DNA of 64,000 nucleotides from Methanosarcina sp. (GTDB taxonomy: Archaea > Halobacteriota > Methanosarcinia > Methanosarcinales > Methanosarcinaceae), in contig NZ_JAQUVZ010000002.1 in assembly GCF_028693135.1 (NCBI RefSeq), positions 62,001 to 126,000 of the forward strand, in the 5' to 3' direction. Position numbers and translations under genes: made by a program. Below, in pieces: positions 1-8,696 of the stretch (position 1 is its first letter; the number at the start of each line of letters is the position of its first letter). The notes beneath the pieces were generated by a model. That model was given only the letters and a program-made list of their open reading frames with translations, searched no databases and was not told the DNA's origin.

Positions 1-167
1 TCAAGTTTCCCAATGTAAACTGATTTTTTCCTTCGCTTCTTTAGCTCTTTATCCCAATAAGTGGTGGATCGATATACATAGTATCCATTACTGAATTTCT
101 TGACTTCAAGCCCTTTTTCTCCAAGCTCACGTTGCTTAGTTAACCAACTATTTACCCACCCTTCCAT
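1..167 (-). CDS. Transposase N-terminal fragment, cut by window edge
   Basis: Reading leftwards from an ATG at 167, the first 55 codons are open and run off the window edge. The peptide starts MEGWVNSWLTKQRELGEKG and continues with a segment containing NGYYVYRSTTYWD, then a Lys/Arg-rich stretch and YIGKL. I recognise this as similar to the N-terminus of IS4/IS1634-type transposases common in Methanosarcina; that is recall, not a search result. Only the 5' end is visible, so whether the gene is intact cannot be judged. A perfect 20 bp palindrome touches the start codon. Confidence 0.55.
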   Translation of the reverse strand, partial: MEGWVNSWLTKQRELGEKGLEVKKFSNGYYVYRSTTYWDKELKKRRKKSVYIGKL

Positions 168-186
168 TATACCCTATAGGGTATAA
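167..186. repeat. Perfect 20 bp palindrome at the transposase start
   Basis: TTATACCCTA followed by TAGGGTATAA is a perfect inverted repeat with no spacer. It overlaps the first base of the leftward transposase start codon. It could be an operator, or part of the element end. A terminal repeat of the insertion sequence would normally lie a little further from the gene, so its role is open. Confidence 0.6.
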
Positions 187-496
187 GTTTAATATAAAGT
201 TTTTGATTTGACGCTATTACAAATTTTCGACATCAAAAGAACTGAAAGTTAAAAGATTGCATTGAATCAAAAGAAAATGAAAAATAGATTAGGAATATTA
301 TATTAAAATAGAAAAGGTAAAAAGATGAGCGAGAGACGGATCATTTGGAAAAGTTATCCCCTATTTGCGGCGGAGTTAAGGTTTAAAATTTGGAATTTTT
401 TTTAATTTTACATAAATGTCTATTTTATATGCCTTTTTAAAAATATATGGATATCCTGTTCATAAAAATTGAAACTCTCCAAAAAATTAATTTACT
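187..496. other. AT-rich intergenic stretch
   Basis: No gene is seen here. The DNA is very AT-rich and includes TATTTTATATGCC near 420, a plausible TATA-like element for the rightward gene at 497. No hairpin with a T-run stands out. Confidence 0.4.
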
Positions 497-1930
497 ATGA
501 AGGTTTATTGTGATTGTACAAATTTTTATGGGGTTAATATTTTGGATGACAGAATTTATGAGAAGAGACTTGATCCACTTGCAACACTTGATAAGGGTCT
601 TCCTGTTCACAGAACTCATCACGACGAGAAAGAAGAGTGTGAAAAAAACTCAATAGTAATCGCTAGAACTCCATTTCAAAGAGATAAAGACCGAATTATC
701 TACTCCAAAGCCTTCAGGCGGCTTATTCATAAAACACAGGTCTGTTTTATGGGAGAAATGAAAGAGCATATTAGAACAAGACTCACTCATACCCTAGAGG
801 TCTCCCAGATTGCAAGAAGCATTGCCCGCCAAGTTCATGCAAACGAAGATCTTGTGGAAGCCATAGCTCTTGGACATGATTTAGGGCATACACCTTTCGG
901 ACACACAGGAGAAAAAGTTCTGAACGATTTTCTGACTGGGAAAGATGAAGGAATTAGAACCAAGCTCCTGAAAATGTATGGATTTGATATCAAAGAAAAT
1001 GGGCTCAGTTTCAAGCACAATTTTCAGAGTGTTAGGGTCTTAAATGTACTCGAAGAGGGGTATAAAGAATTTGAAGGTCTCAATTTAACCGATGCAGTCC
1101 TTGAAGGAATTTTGAAGCACACAAAGCTCGAGTCAAACGACCAGCTCATAGTCTACGAAGGCATCAATGATTATCAAGCTTTTCACATAGAACAGAATTT
1201 TTCGTGTTCACTTGAAGGGCAAATTGTTGCTCTTGCCGATGAAATTGCCCAGGTCTGCCATGACATCGAGGACGCTATCGAAGGAAACTACGACAGCAAA
1301 GATATAATCTGCTCCCAGCTTGGAAGTCTAACAAGTAAATTCGACATAAACTGTCTGGTAAAAGATGAAGTCAAGGAAATGATTGCTACTAACCAGATAA
1401 AATATGTTATAAGCTGCATAATTAGCACGGTAATTTCCGAAGCAGTGGTTAAAATAAACAAAAACATGGCTGACCTGAATAAGCGTGGACTAAAAGCTGA
1501 GTACCTGAATGAAGACATAGCAACCGAAAAAAGTGTCTTGAAATATAATGAATTATATCAAGAGCTGAAGGAAATTGAAGAGAACTTTGTCATCAACAAC
1601 TACATGATTGACAGGATGAACGGCAAGTCCAGATTTGTGCTCAGGCAGATAATGAAAGCCTACCTAACAAACCCCAAGCAGCTTCCGGATCATGTCCTTG
1701 AATCATATACTAAAGTATGTTCTGTCCAGATCTTAAAGCAAAAAATTATTACAGTTGATTCGGCTCCCGCGAATATCAGGTATTTAAACAAGGATTACTT
1801 TGAGAAACACAAACCGTCCATAATCAAAGACAGAGCCTTCCTGCGCCTGATGAGCGACTATGTAGCTTCAATGACTGATTTTTATGCGCTTCAGGAATTC
1901 CAGAAGTTATATGGAGGAAATTCAATTTAA
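497..1930 (+). CDS. dgt: dNTP triphosphohydrolase, HD domain (dGTPase family)
   Basis: The 477-residue protein belongs to the HD-domain deoxynucleotide triphosphohydrolases, which split dNTPs into deoxynucleosides and triphosphate in the cytoplasm. The family signature RTPFQRDKDRI, FRRLIHKTQV is near residue 60. The metal-binding histidines follow in RLTHTLEVSQ and the HD pair in GHDLGHTPFGH around residues 125-140. Length fits the long dGTPase-like group. The ATG at 497 gives about 20 extra residues before the conserved core; an internal TTG at 542 (LDDRIYEKR) is an alternative start. The gene stands alone, with a mobile remnant downstream. The family call is firm; the nucleotide preference cannot be read from sequence. 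Confidence 0.85.
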   Translation: MKVYCDCTNFYGVNILDDRIYEKRLDPLATLDKGLPVHRTHHDEKEECEKNSIVIARTPFQRDKDRIIYSKAFRRLIHKTQVCFMGEMKEHIRTRLTHTLEVSQIARSIARQVHANEDLVEAIALGHDLGHTPFGHTGEKVLNDFLTGKDEGIRTKLLKMYGFDIKENGLSFKHNFQSVRVLNVLEEGYKEFEGLNLTDAVLEGILKHTKLESNDQLIVYEGINDYQAFHIEQNFSCSLEGQIVALADEIAQVCHDIEDAIEGNYDSKDIICSQLGSLTSKFDINCLVKDEVKEMIATNQIKYVISCIISTVISEAVVKINKNMADLNKRGLKAEYLNEDIATEKSVLKYNELYQELKEIEENFVINNYMIDRMNGKSRFVLRQIMKAYLTNPKQLPDHVLESYTKVCSVQILKQKIITVDSAPANIRYLNKDYFEKHKPSIIKDRAFLRLMSDYVASMTDFYALQEFQKLYGGNSI

Positions 1931-2059
1931 ATCATTAATAGATCCGTATATTCAGCTCGAATTTGATCTGGACTTGGTGCAAAAGTAAATTATTAGGCTG
2001 TATTTCTTACATGAATTCTTGTATCTGCACAAAACTTTTTTCCAGAAACTTTTGATTTA

Positions 2060-2190
2060 GAGCCTATCCGAAAAGTCAGTAATGCATGTTGAAAAGTCAC
2101 AATAGGTCTATAATATCAGAGTATCCGTTCTGGTTTTGCATATTGCATATTGTAAAAGTTACAGAAGGTAACCACTTTTCGGATAGACTC
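2060..2190. mobile_element. MITE-like element with 18 bp inverted ends
   Basis: The left end (GAGCCTATCCGAAAAGT, from 2060) and the right end (ACTTTTCGGATAGACTC, to 2190) are inverted copies with one mismatch. They enclose about 131 bp without an ORF. Ends of this type (GAGYCTATCCGAAAA) are typical of IS5-like insertion sequences. No clean target duplication is visible (TTA on the left, TCA on the right). I infer a non-autonomous miniature element downstream of dgt. Confidence 0.6.
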
Positions 2191-2287
2191 TCAGCAAAAG
2201 AATTTAGTGTTATCTGAAAAACACTCTTTTTCACATTTTTTATTTTCATTTTTTTTTATTATCATTCTTTTTTGGAAATTAAGATTC

Positions 2288-3004
2288 TTAGGATAGAAGC
2301 CCGAACACATAAAGTAGCGCCGGCGCAAGAAAAACTGTAATCAGACCGGCAATCCCGATTGCAAGCCCACTCATTGCGCCTTCGGTTTCCCCGAGTTCTA
2401 TTGCCCTTGTAGTCCCGAGAGCATGGGAAGCTGTGCCGATTGCAATGCCGACTGCAACCCTGTCTTTTATGCGGAAGCAGCGGCAGATAAACGGTCCGAG
2501 CACAGCCCCTATGATTCCTGTTACTACGATTGCAGCCACTGTTATTGCAGGCAGGCCGCCTATCTGTTTTGAAATCTCTATTCCTATGGGGGTGGTTACG
2601 GATTTCGGGACAAGAGAATTGGTTATGGTTTCATCAAGCCCTAAAAAGCTGGAGAAGATAAGAATGCTTGACATACCCGCAATGCAGCCTGCACTTATTC
2701 CTGTAATTATAGGAAGGGCATCGCTTTTAAGGAGCTGGATTTTTTTGTAAAGGGGCACGGCAAGGACAACGGTTGCAGGTCCGAGGAAGAAGGAAATGTA
2801 GTCTCCACCCACGTTATAAGTCTCAAAATCTATCCTGAAATAAAGGAGGAAAAAAATCACAAGCACAAAACCCACAAGAAGGGGATTGAAGATAGAAGAG
2901 CGGATCTTCTTATAGAGCAGGGTACCTATCTGAAAAGCGATTAAAGAGAGAAGAATCCCAAAAAGAGGCGTATTGAGAAACTGATTCAAAAAACCAGCCT
3001 GCAC
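2288..3004 (-). CDS. lrgB: LrgB-family membrane protein
   Basis: The 238-residue integral membrane protein has about six or seven hydrophobic segments and matches the LrgB/CidB (YohK) family. Conserved features include NPLLVGF near residue 40, PATVVLAVPLYKK near 77, SVTTPIGIEISKQIGG near 135 and SHALGTTRAIELGE near 195. In bacteria LrgAB proteins modulate murein hydrolase activity or export by-products of overflow metabolism. Archaea lack murein, so the substrate here is unknown. The gene follows lrgA with a one-base gap, a clear two-gene leftward operon. The start ATG at 3004 lies just after the lrgA stop. Confidence 0.88.
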   Translation of the reverse strand: MQAGFLNQFLNTPLFGILLSLIAFQIGTLLYKKIRSSIFNPLLVGFVLVIFFLLYFRIDFETYNVGGDYISFFLGPATVVLAVPLYKKIQLLKSDALPIITGISAGCIAGMSSILIFSSFLGLDETITNSLVPKSVTTPIGIEISKQIGGLPAITVAAIVVTGIIGAVLGPFICRCFRIKDRVAVGIAIGTASHALGTTRAIELGETEGAMSGLAIGIAGLITVFLAPALLYVFGLLS

Positions 3005-3005
3005 T

Positions 3006-3485
3006 TCAGATCACCTCTTCCGTTTTTATTTCACGTGCCTGTATTTTTTCTTGCACCTGCAATCTTTCGCATGTATGTGCTTTTGAAGGCTTTTTCCCTA
3101 CTGTACCTTCTCCCTCTCCGGAAAAAGCCATCTTCATCGACTTTCTCTGGAGGAACTTTTTAACAAACTCTACTGTCAGACCGGTTACACCCAGAATTAT
3201 CACTGTTGAGATAATGGAAACCCCGATGACTGCAGTCAATTTACCTTCAAGCACGGAAAAGCAGGTTATAAGGCTGACCCCTGCGGGAAGGAAGAAAAAA
3301 GCCAGGTTATCAAGCAGAAAATCGCTGATCCGGTCTATCATTTCGAGCTTGATTACACCGGTATACAGGCCGAAAAAAAGGATTAACATACCCAGGATAT
3401 TGCCCGGAACAGGCAACTCGAATGCCTTTTGAAGTAATTCCCCCAGAAAATATATGCTAAGAATAATCGAAAATTGTTTTATCAA
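3006..3485 (-). CDS. lrgA: LrgA/CidA-family holin-like membrane protein
   Basis: The protein has four predicted membrane helices in residues 1-115. It carries the LrgA/CidA pattern LPVPGNILGMLILF near residue 25 and LAFFFLPAGVSLI near residue 62. A charged tail of about 40 residues after residue 118 is longer than the usual CidA tail and looks poorly conserved. Total length is 159. LrgA is the holin-like partner of LrgB, encoded one base downstream, so the two are probably cotranscribed and may form one complex. The upstream gap to nifS is divergent, so this pair has its own promoter. Confidence 0.85.
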   Translation of the reverse strand: MIKQFSIILSIYFLGELLQKAFELPVPGNILGMLILFFGLYTGVIKLEMIDRISDFLLDNLAFFFLPAGVSLITCFSVLEGKLTAVIGVSIISTVIILGVTGLTVEFVKKFLQRKSMKMAFSGEGEGTVGKKPSKAHTCERLQVQEKIQAREIKTEEVI

Positions 3486-3729
3486 GACTTCTTTTGCCTC
3501 CTGTTGAGTGGAACTGGACTAAAGAAATCGGGTTATAAATACTTTCTTAATGCGGGGAAATTATTTACAGTGTAATTCAAACCGTTAGCACAACCCGGAT
3601 CAAACCGTTAGCACAGCCTGATGATTTCGTTTTTCCGGATACTTTCACATCTCCGGATACAAACTGAAAGTTTTTAGGGGGCACAATAAATTCATATCGA
3701 GCAAACTCCTATTTTAATCGGGTGTTCTG

Positions 3730-4917
3730 ATGGGAGATACGCACTTAGTATACATGGACCATGCAGCTACCACTTTTACAAATCCGGAAGTGGTTGAAAC
3801 TATGCTGCCTTTTTTGAAAAAACATTTTGGGAATCCTTCTTCCCTGTACTCAATAGGCAGAGAAGGCAGGGAAGCTGTAGAAACCGCCAGGGAAAAGCTT
3901 GCAAAAGCTCTCGGGGCTAAACCTGAAGAAATTTACTTTACTTCGGGCGGAACCGAGTCCGATAACTGGGCTGTCAAAGGCACGGCTTTTGCCAGGCAAA
4001 AGAAAGGAAAGCACATAATCACCACGCCAATCGAACACCATGCAGTACTTTACCCCTGCGAGTATCTGGAAACGCAGGGTTTTGATGTAACCTATCTGCC
4101 TGTAGACAGGTACGGGCTTTTAGACCCTGCAGAGGTGGAAGCCGCAATAAGAAAGGATACGGTCCTGATTTCGGTCATGTATGCCAATAACGAAATCGGG
4201 ACAATCGAACCCATTTTAGAGATAGGAAAGGTTGCCAGGGAACACAAAATTCCTTTTCATACCGATGCCGTACAGGTAATAGGGAAGGTCCCCCTTGACC
4301 TGCAGAGGGAGCATAAGGATGTGGACATACTCTCCCTTTCCTCGCATAAATTCTATGGGCCAAAAGGGGTCGGAGCCCTTTACATAAGAGAAGGGACCGA
4401 AATTGACAATTACATGCACGGGGGCGCGCAGGAGGGAGGAAAACGCGCAGGGACAGAGAATGTTGCCGGGATCCTGGGTATGGGAAAAGCAATAGAACTT
4501 GCAACTGCAAACATTGAGGAACATAATAAAAAGCTCAGGAAAATGAGAGACCGCCTCATGGCCGGAGTCCTTGAAATTCCTCACTGCAGGCTCAACGGGC
4601 ATCCGGAAAAACGCCTTCCTGGGAACCTGAACTTCAGTTTTGAGTATATAGAAGGGGAATCCCTGCTGCTCATGCTTGACCAGATGGGAATCTGCTGTTC
4701 AACAGGCAGCGCCTGCTCTTCGGGTTCTTCGGACCCATCCCATGTGCTCAGGGCAATAGGAGTGCCCCCCAAAACCGCCCAGGGTTCGCTGCGCCTGACC
4801 CTCGGGGATGCAAACTCAGGAAAAGATATTGATTATGTACTGGAGGTACTGCCTGAGGTCGTTGGAAAATTGAGAGCTATATCTCCATTCTACAAACCTG
4901 CGGATAAGGGGAAATAA
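3730..4917 (+). CDS. iscS: Cysteine desulfurase (IscS/NifS)
   Basis: This PLP enzyme converts cysteine to alanine and passes persulfide sulfur to iron-sulfur assembly. The family start YMDHAATT is at residues 8-15 and TSGGTESDN follows near residue 75. The PLP lysine is in SLSSHKFYGPKG near 203. The mobile loop with the catalytic cysteine is CCSTGSACSSGSS near 322-334. Both key residues are present, unlike some archaeal IscS proteins that lack the lysine. At 395 residues it is full length. It heads a run with an IscU-like gene 132 bp downstream, separated by purine-rich repeats, forming a minimal ISC pair. Confidence 0.93.
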   Translation: MGDTHLVYMDHAATTFTNPEVVETMLPFLKKHFGNPSSLYSIGREGREAVETAREKLAKALGAKPEEIYFTSGGTESDNWAVKGTAFARQKKGKHIITTPIEHHAVLYPCEYLETQGFDVTYLPVDRYGLLDPAEVEAAIRKDTVLISVMYANNEIGTIEPILEIGKVAREHKIPFHTDAVQVIGKVPLDLQREHKDVDILSLSSHKFYGPKGVGALYIREGTEIDNYMHGGAQEGGKRAGTENVAGILGMGKAIELATANIEEHNKKLRKMRDRLMAGVLEIPHCRLNGHPEKRLPGNLNFSFEYIEGESLLLMLDQMGICCSTGSACSSGSSDPSHVLRAIGVPPKTAQGSLRLTLGDANSGKDIDYVLEVLPEVVGKLRAISPFYKPADKGK

Positions 4918-4983
4918 GGGAGAATAAGGAGGAATAAGAGAGAATACAGGGGAATAAGGAGGAATAAGGGAGAATAAGAGCCT
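4911..4983. repeat. Purine-rich degenerate tandem repeat at the iscS stop
   Basis: The unit is roughly GGGGAATAAGGAGGAATAAG with frequent one-base changes. It starts on the iscS stop codon and fills half of the gap to the IscU gene. Each unit holds Shine-Dalgarno-like GGAGG/GGGAG. It is probably the product of replication slippage. Confidence 0.6.
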
Positions 4984-5049
4984 ATGAAAGCTTATAGGCC
5001 TGAGAAACAGATAGCAATCTAAGAAGCGAAAGAAAAGCGAGGGGATTTT

Positions 5050-5439
5050 GTGTATAATAAAAAAGTGATGGACCATTTTATGAATCCTAGAAACGTGGGG
5101 GAAATAGAAAATGCTGACGGCGTTGGAGAAGCCGGAAACCCCCATGGGGACCAGATGAAAATTTTTCTGAAAATCCGAGACAACAGGATTGAGGATGTAA
5201 AATTCAAGACATTTGGATGTGCAGCAGCAATCGCATCCAGCAGCATGGCAACCGAATTGATAAAAGGCAAGACCCTTGAAGAAGCCTGGGAGCTTACAAA
5301 CGAGGAAGTCGCTGAAGCGCTTGAGGGGCTGCCTCCTGGAAAACTGGAGTGTTCAGTAGTGTCCAGGGAAGCCACCCACAGGGCAATCAATGAATATCGT
5401 AAAAAGCAGGGACTTGAACCTCTTGCAGAGCAGGCCTGA
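5050..5439 (+). CDS. iscU: IscU/NifU-like iron-sulfur scaffold, first cysteine missing
   Basis: The 129-residue protein matches the IscU scaffold family, which builds Fe-S clusters with IscS. It begins at a GTG (5050). Signature parts are VMDHFMNPRNVGEI near residue 6, FKTFGCAAAIASSSMATEL near 54-71 and LECSVVSREATHRAI near 98. Standard IscU has three cluster-binding cysteines. The second and third are present here, but the first should lie in a GNPxCGD motif. Here the DNA reads GNPHGDQ, with the cysteine absent and one residue shorter. The gene is next to iscS, so a role in cluster assembly is still likely, but with altered cluster ligation. Confidence 0.85.
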   Translation: MYNKKVMDHFMNPRNVGEIENADGVGEAGNPHGDQMKIFLKIRDNRIEDVKFKTFGCAAAIASSSMATELIKGKTLEEAWELTNEEVAEALEGLPPGKLECSVVSREATHRAINEYRKKQGLEPLAEQA

Positions 5440-5524
5440 GAGAAAACACCTCACTTGACCTCCTGTAAGCCTCCTGAAGATCTTTAATCGTAAACTTGAT
5501 AATAAGGATACCAGATCATACCCT

Positions 5525-6505
5525 ATGAAAAAAATAGGAATCGCAATTACCGACCCGGAAGACTGGACAGCCCGGGCACTCACCAATGCAGCAAAGGAAA
5601 AAGGCTTTTCTCCCTTTGTTCTTGACCTCAGGACAGCAGAGGTCAGTGTAAATTCAAGAACTTCTGAGCCGGCAGCCTTTTTTAAAGCAGGGGAAATCAT
5701 GCTCTCGGACCTTGATGCCCTTATTGTCAGAGATGCAGGGGCAGGGGCTTTTGAAGGAGTATCTTTCAGGTTTGATATCCTGAGGGAGCTGGAGGCAGAG
5801 GGAGTTCCGGTTATAAACTCCCCGGAAGCTATCCGGAATGCAGCAAACAAGTACCATGCTTCTTATCTCCTGGCAAGAGCCGGCCTTCCAGTACCTGAAA
5901 CCATCGCCATCCAGAGTGTGGAGGCAGCCTTAAGGGTCGTATCCAGGTTCGGAGATGCTGTCATAAAACCTGTTTTTGGATACAAGGGAAAGGATATTGC
6001 AAGGGTAAAGGAAGGAGAAATCAGGTTTTCAGATAGAAAAACCGAGCCTGTACCCGTGGAAGAAGCTCTTAAAAGCCTACTTGAAGAGAGGGGGATGCTG
6101 TATATCCAGGAGTTTATAGAAAACCCTGGGAGGGATATAAGGGCTTTTGTTGTCGGAGGAACTGCAATAGGCGCAATTTACCGAAAAGCTGCGGCAGGTT
6201 CCTGGGTAAACAACCTCAGTCAGGGAGGAAGTGCAGACCGATGTGTGCTTACCGATGAACAAAAGGAAATTGCAGAAAAAGCTTCCCTTGCAGTAGGCAC
6301 AACATTTGCAGGTATTGATATTATAGAAGGCCCTGAAGCCCAAACTGAAAATGAAACTAAAAAAATTGAAGATGGAAGCAAAGGGAATAAACAGGGTTCC
6401 CGGATACTGGAGGTCAATGGAACGCCGTCAGGAAAAGGTATTTTTGATGCATGGGGGATAAATCCTGCCGAATATATTCTGGAATACCTGCAAAATATTT
6501 TATGA
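5525..6505 (+). CDS. mptN: RimK-family ATP-grasp ligase, probable MptN-like glutamate ligase
   Basis: The 326-residue protein has the ATP-grasp layout of RimK-type ligases that add glutamate to a carboxylate. Landmarks are [19 protein letters not shown] near residue 115, [13 protein letters not shown] near 147, the nucleotide loop [20 protein letters not shown] near 198 and the metal-binding [12 protein letters not shown] near 293. In Methanosarcina the pterin cofactor carries an extra glutamate (tetrahydrosarcinapterin), made by MptN of this family; CofF for F420 is a close alternative. A Glu/Lys-rich insert near residues 275-292 splits the conserved GIDII and LEVNG strands. Specificity is inferred from family and organism only. 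Confidence 0.6.
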   Translation: MKKIGIAITDPEDWTARALTNAAKEKGFSPFVLDLRTAEVSVNSRTSEPAAFFKAGEIMLSDLDALIVRDAGAGAFEGVSFRFDILRELEAEGVPVINSPEAIRNAANKYHASYLLARAGLPVPETIAIQSVEAALRVVSRFGDAVIKPVFGYKGKDIARVKEGEIRFSDRKTEPVPVEEALKSLLEERGMLYIQEFIENPGRDIRAFVVGGTAIGAIYRKAAAGSWVNNLSQGGSADRCVLTDEQKEIAEKASLAVGTTFAGIDIIEGPEAQTENETKKIEDGSKGNKQGSRILEVNGTPSGKGIFDAWGINPAEYILEYLQNIL

Positions 6506-6783
6506 CTTAACTATAAATGGCATTGAAGGGAACATAATATATTTTAGGAAGATTTTTAATAGAGGTATTATCAAATCTGTGAACTATAGATCTGTGAAAA
6601 CAGTACTAGCAGATTTATGAAAACAGTTTATCAGATATATAAACAGTAAAGCAGCCTGTAGAATTGAAGCGGTCTGAAGAAGGTTGTGAGAAAGCCTGAG
6701 AGAAATTCTCAAACTCGATCCGGAAAGGTTGCACAGAAAACATTTAAGATATAGGCTGCCTTTGAATAAGCCCGAGGCAAAAG

Positions 6784-7131
6784 ATGAGTGAATACAAACA
6801 GTGTATAGTTACACGGGACGACCTGAAACTTTCCAAAGGTAAGTTTGCTGTACAGGTGGCTCATGCTGCTCTTTCTGCATCTGAATGGGCAAGCAAAAGC
6901 GACCTTGAAAAATGGAAGGAAGGCGGACAAAAAAAAGTTGTCCTGAAAGTTCCCACCCTTAAGGACCTTTATGAACTTAAGGAAAAAGCAAGACGGGAAG
7001 GGCTTCCGACCGCCCTGATACAGGACGCAGGACTTACTGAAATACCTTCAGGGACAGTCACAGTGCTCGGAATCGGACCGGCAAAAGAAGAGCTTATAGA
7101 TAAGATTACGCGGGACCTGAAACTTGTTTAA
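6784..7131 (+). CDS. pth: Peptidyl-tRNA hydrolase, archaeal Pth2 type
   Basis: The 115-residue protein is the normal size for Pth2, which frees tRNA from prematurely released peptidyl-tRNA. The signature [17 protein letters not shown] is at residues 15-31. [14 protein letters not shown] follows near 51 and [22 protein letters not shown] near 78. These include the lysine and aspartate residues conserved in the family. The ATG at 6784 follows AGGCAAAAG. The gene is in a co-directional group with truD, a tRNA-modifying enzyme, but 120 to 280 bp gaps suggest separate transcripts. Confidence 0.93.
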   Translation: MSEYKQCIVTRDDLKLSKGKFAVQVAHAALSASEWASKSDLEKWKEGGQKKVVLKVPTLKDLYELKEKARREGLPTALIQDAGLTEIPSGTVTVLGIGPAKEELIDKITRDLKLV

Positions 7132-7253
7132 TTGCCAGAGTTCCCGGAGAAGGGGCTTAGAGACCCGTTTTAAAAGTGGGCAGGGGATACCTGAAGAGAT
7201 GTTTTCACTGACAGAAGATAATTCTGCCTGTTATTCAATTCAGGAGGGTATGA

Positions 7254-8495
7254 ATGATTAACCCGGAGTTTTCAAAAAAAAACGCAGCCTCGATAATTGC
7301 TGTCTTATGCATATGCCTTGTACTGGTTACAATGGCTGGATTTTTCTTTTCGGACTCGATTAACAATTTTACGCATGAGTTAAGAGATTGTTTTGGACTG
7401 TGTGAGGAGCCTGAAAGCTCTGAAGAGAAATTCATACCTGCTACGGCTTCTTTTACTTTTCCGGCAATACCTTCGTATTCCACTACGAAAAAAGAACTTA
7501 CTCCTGTCCTGAGGACTCCACTACAGCCTGGTTTCTCTCTGAGTAGCAGTTATCAGACCTCAGAGTTTTACCAGGGTGGGATAAGTTATTTTAAAATAAG
7601 CATTAAAAACGAAGGCCGAAACCCAATCTTTATTGATAGATACGGAGTTTCTGTTAACGCCTCCGAAAACCAGGTCTTTTCCGAAGATTGTGGAGCTTTA
7701 CTTATCCCTGGAGAAGAGCAGAATCTGGGAATAATCGCAGTTCAGGTACCTGAAGGAGAAAAAGCCAGCTTTAGCATCGTCCTCTGGCTGCTCGCCTCGA
7801 CATCTGAAGGCAAATGGCATGAATACGATCCCTATTTTATGAAAGGGTACACTGCCGATCTGAAGCCAATGCCCGAAAAAAGTACTCCAAAATACAAATA
7901 CAATCCTGCTTATTACTTTAAAAAAATAAACCGACTGGTGGAATCAGCCGAACCTACTGTAAGGAGTAAAGCAGCCGAAGTAGCCCGTTCATATCCTGGA
8001 GCTTATAATATATATCAGGTCTGTGCCCTCTTTGATATGGTAAAAGAAGAAGTCGAATATGTAAGTGACCCAAGGGGTAACGACATATGGGAACCAGCCA
8101 ACGTTACTCTGAGGATAGGAGCCGGAGACTGTGAAGATCAGGCAATTCTCCTCTCATCCATGCTCGAAGCTGTGGGAGGCACAACTAGAGTCTATCTGAC
8201 AGACACCCATGCCTTCGCAGCTGTCTATATAGGCAACGGAACCAATTCAACTGACACCGCAATTAAAGGAATAAGGGCTTATTACGGAAATGTTGATGTA
8301 AACTACCTGACCGACGAATACGGTTCCTGGCTCATGCTTGACCCTACTTCCAGCCTTTATGCAGGCGGACTTCCAGGAAAAACAGCTCAGGCAAAGGTTC
8401 AGGCAGTCGGAGAAAATGAAACTTACAGGAGCTGGACCTTCTTAAACACAAGCACAGTAAAAGTGATTGACATCAGCGTCATGCCAATGAAATAA
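7254..8495 (+). CDS. Membrane-anchored transglutaminase-like protein
   Basis: The 413-residue protein starts with a signal anchor (residues 13-32, SIIAVLCICLVLVTMAGFFF). A beta-rich domain of about 150 residues follows, which looks like an immunoglobulin-like fold with SFSIVLWLL. The C-terminal part carries the transglutaminase-like triad: Cys in GAGDCEDQAILLSSMLEA near residue 290, His in DTHAFAAVYIG near 320, and Asp in WLMLDPTSS near 360. Such archaeal domains may act as proteases or amidases outside the cell; the substrate is unknown. The start ATG at 7254 has GGAGGGT upstream. The gene is monocistronic. Confidence 0.75.
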   Translation: MINPEFSKKNAASIIAVLCICLVLVTMAGFFFSDSINNFTHELRDCFGLCEEPESSEEKFIPATASFTFPAIPSYSTTKKELTPVLRTPLQPGFSLSSSYQTSEFYQGGISYFKISIKNEGRNPIFIDRYGVSVNASENQVFSEDCGALLIPGEEQNLGIIAVQVPEGEKASFSIVLWLLASTSEGKWHEYDPYFMKGYTADLKPMPEKSTPKYKYNPAYYFKKINRLVESAEPTVRSKAAEVARSYPGAYNIYQVCALFDMVKEEVEYVSDPRGNDIWEPANVTLRIGAGDCEDQAILLSSMLEAVGGTTRVYLTDTHAFAAVYIGNGTNSTDTAIKGIRAYYGNVDVNYLTDEYGSWLMLDPTSSLYAGGLPGKTAQAKVQAVGENETYRSWTFLNTSTVKVIDISVMPMK

Positions 8496-8611
8496 ATTAA
8501 AATTATTGACCCCGGAAGTACACGGGAAGAAAAAAACTTCCCTGGAAACTGTTGATCTGCACCATTAATCAACAGATCTTATCCTGTAAATTCTCAGTCA
8601 ATAAATCCAGC

Positions 8612-8671
8612 CGTAAATTTCACCCAGTAAATTTTACCCAGTTAAATTTTACCCAGTTAAATTTCATCTAA
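8612..8671. repeat. 15 bp tandem repeat upstream of truD
   Basis: About four degenerate copies of TTAAATTTTACCCAG lie 30-90 bp before the truD start. They could place several AT-rich promoter-like segments in a row, but no clear TATA box is separate from the repeat. Confidence 0.55.
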
Positions 8672-8696
8672 TTTATTTAAGGAGTGTTGGAAACCT

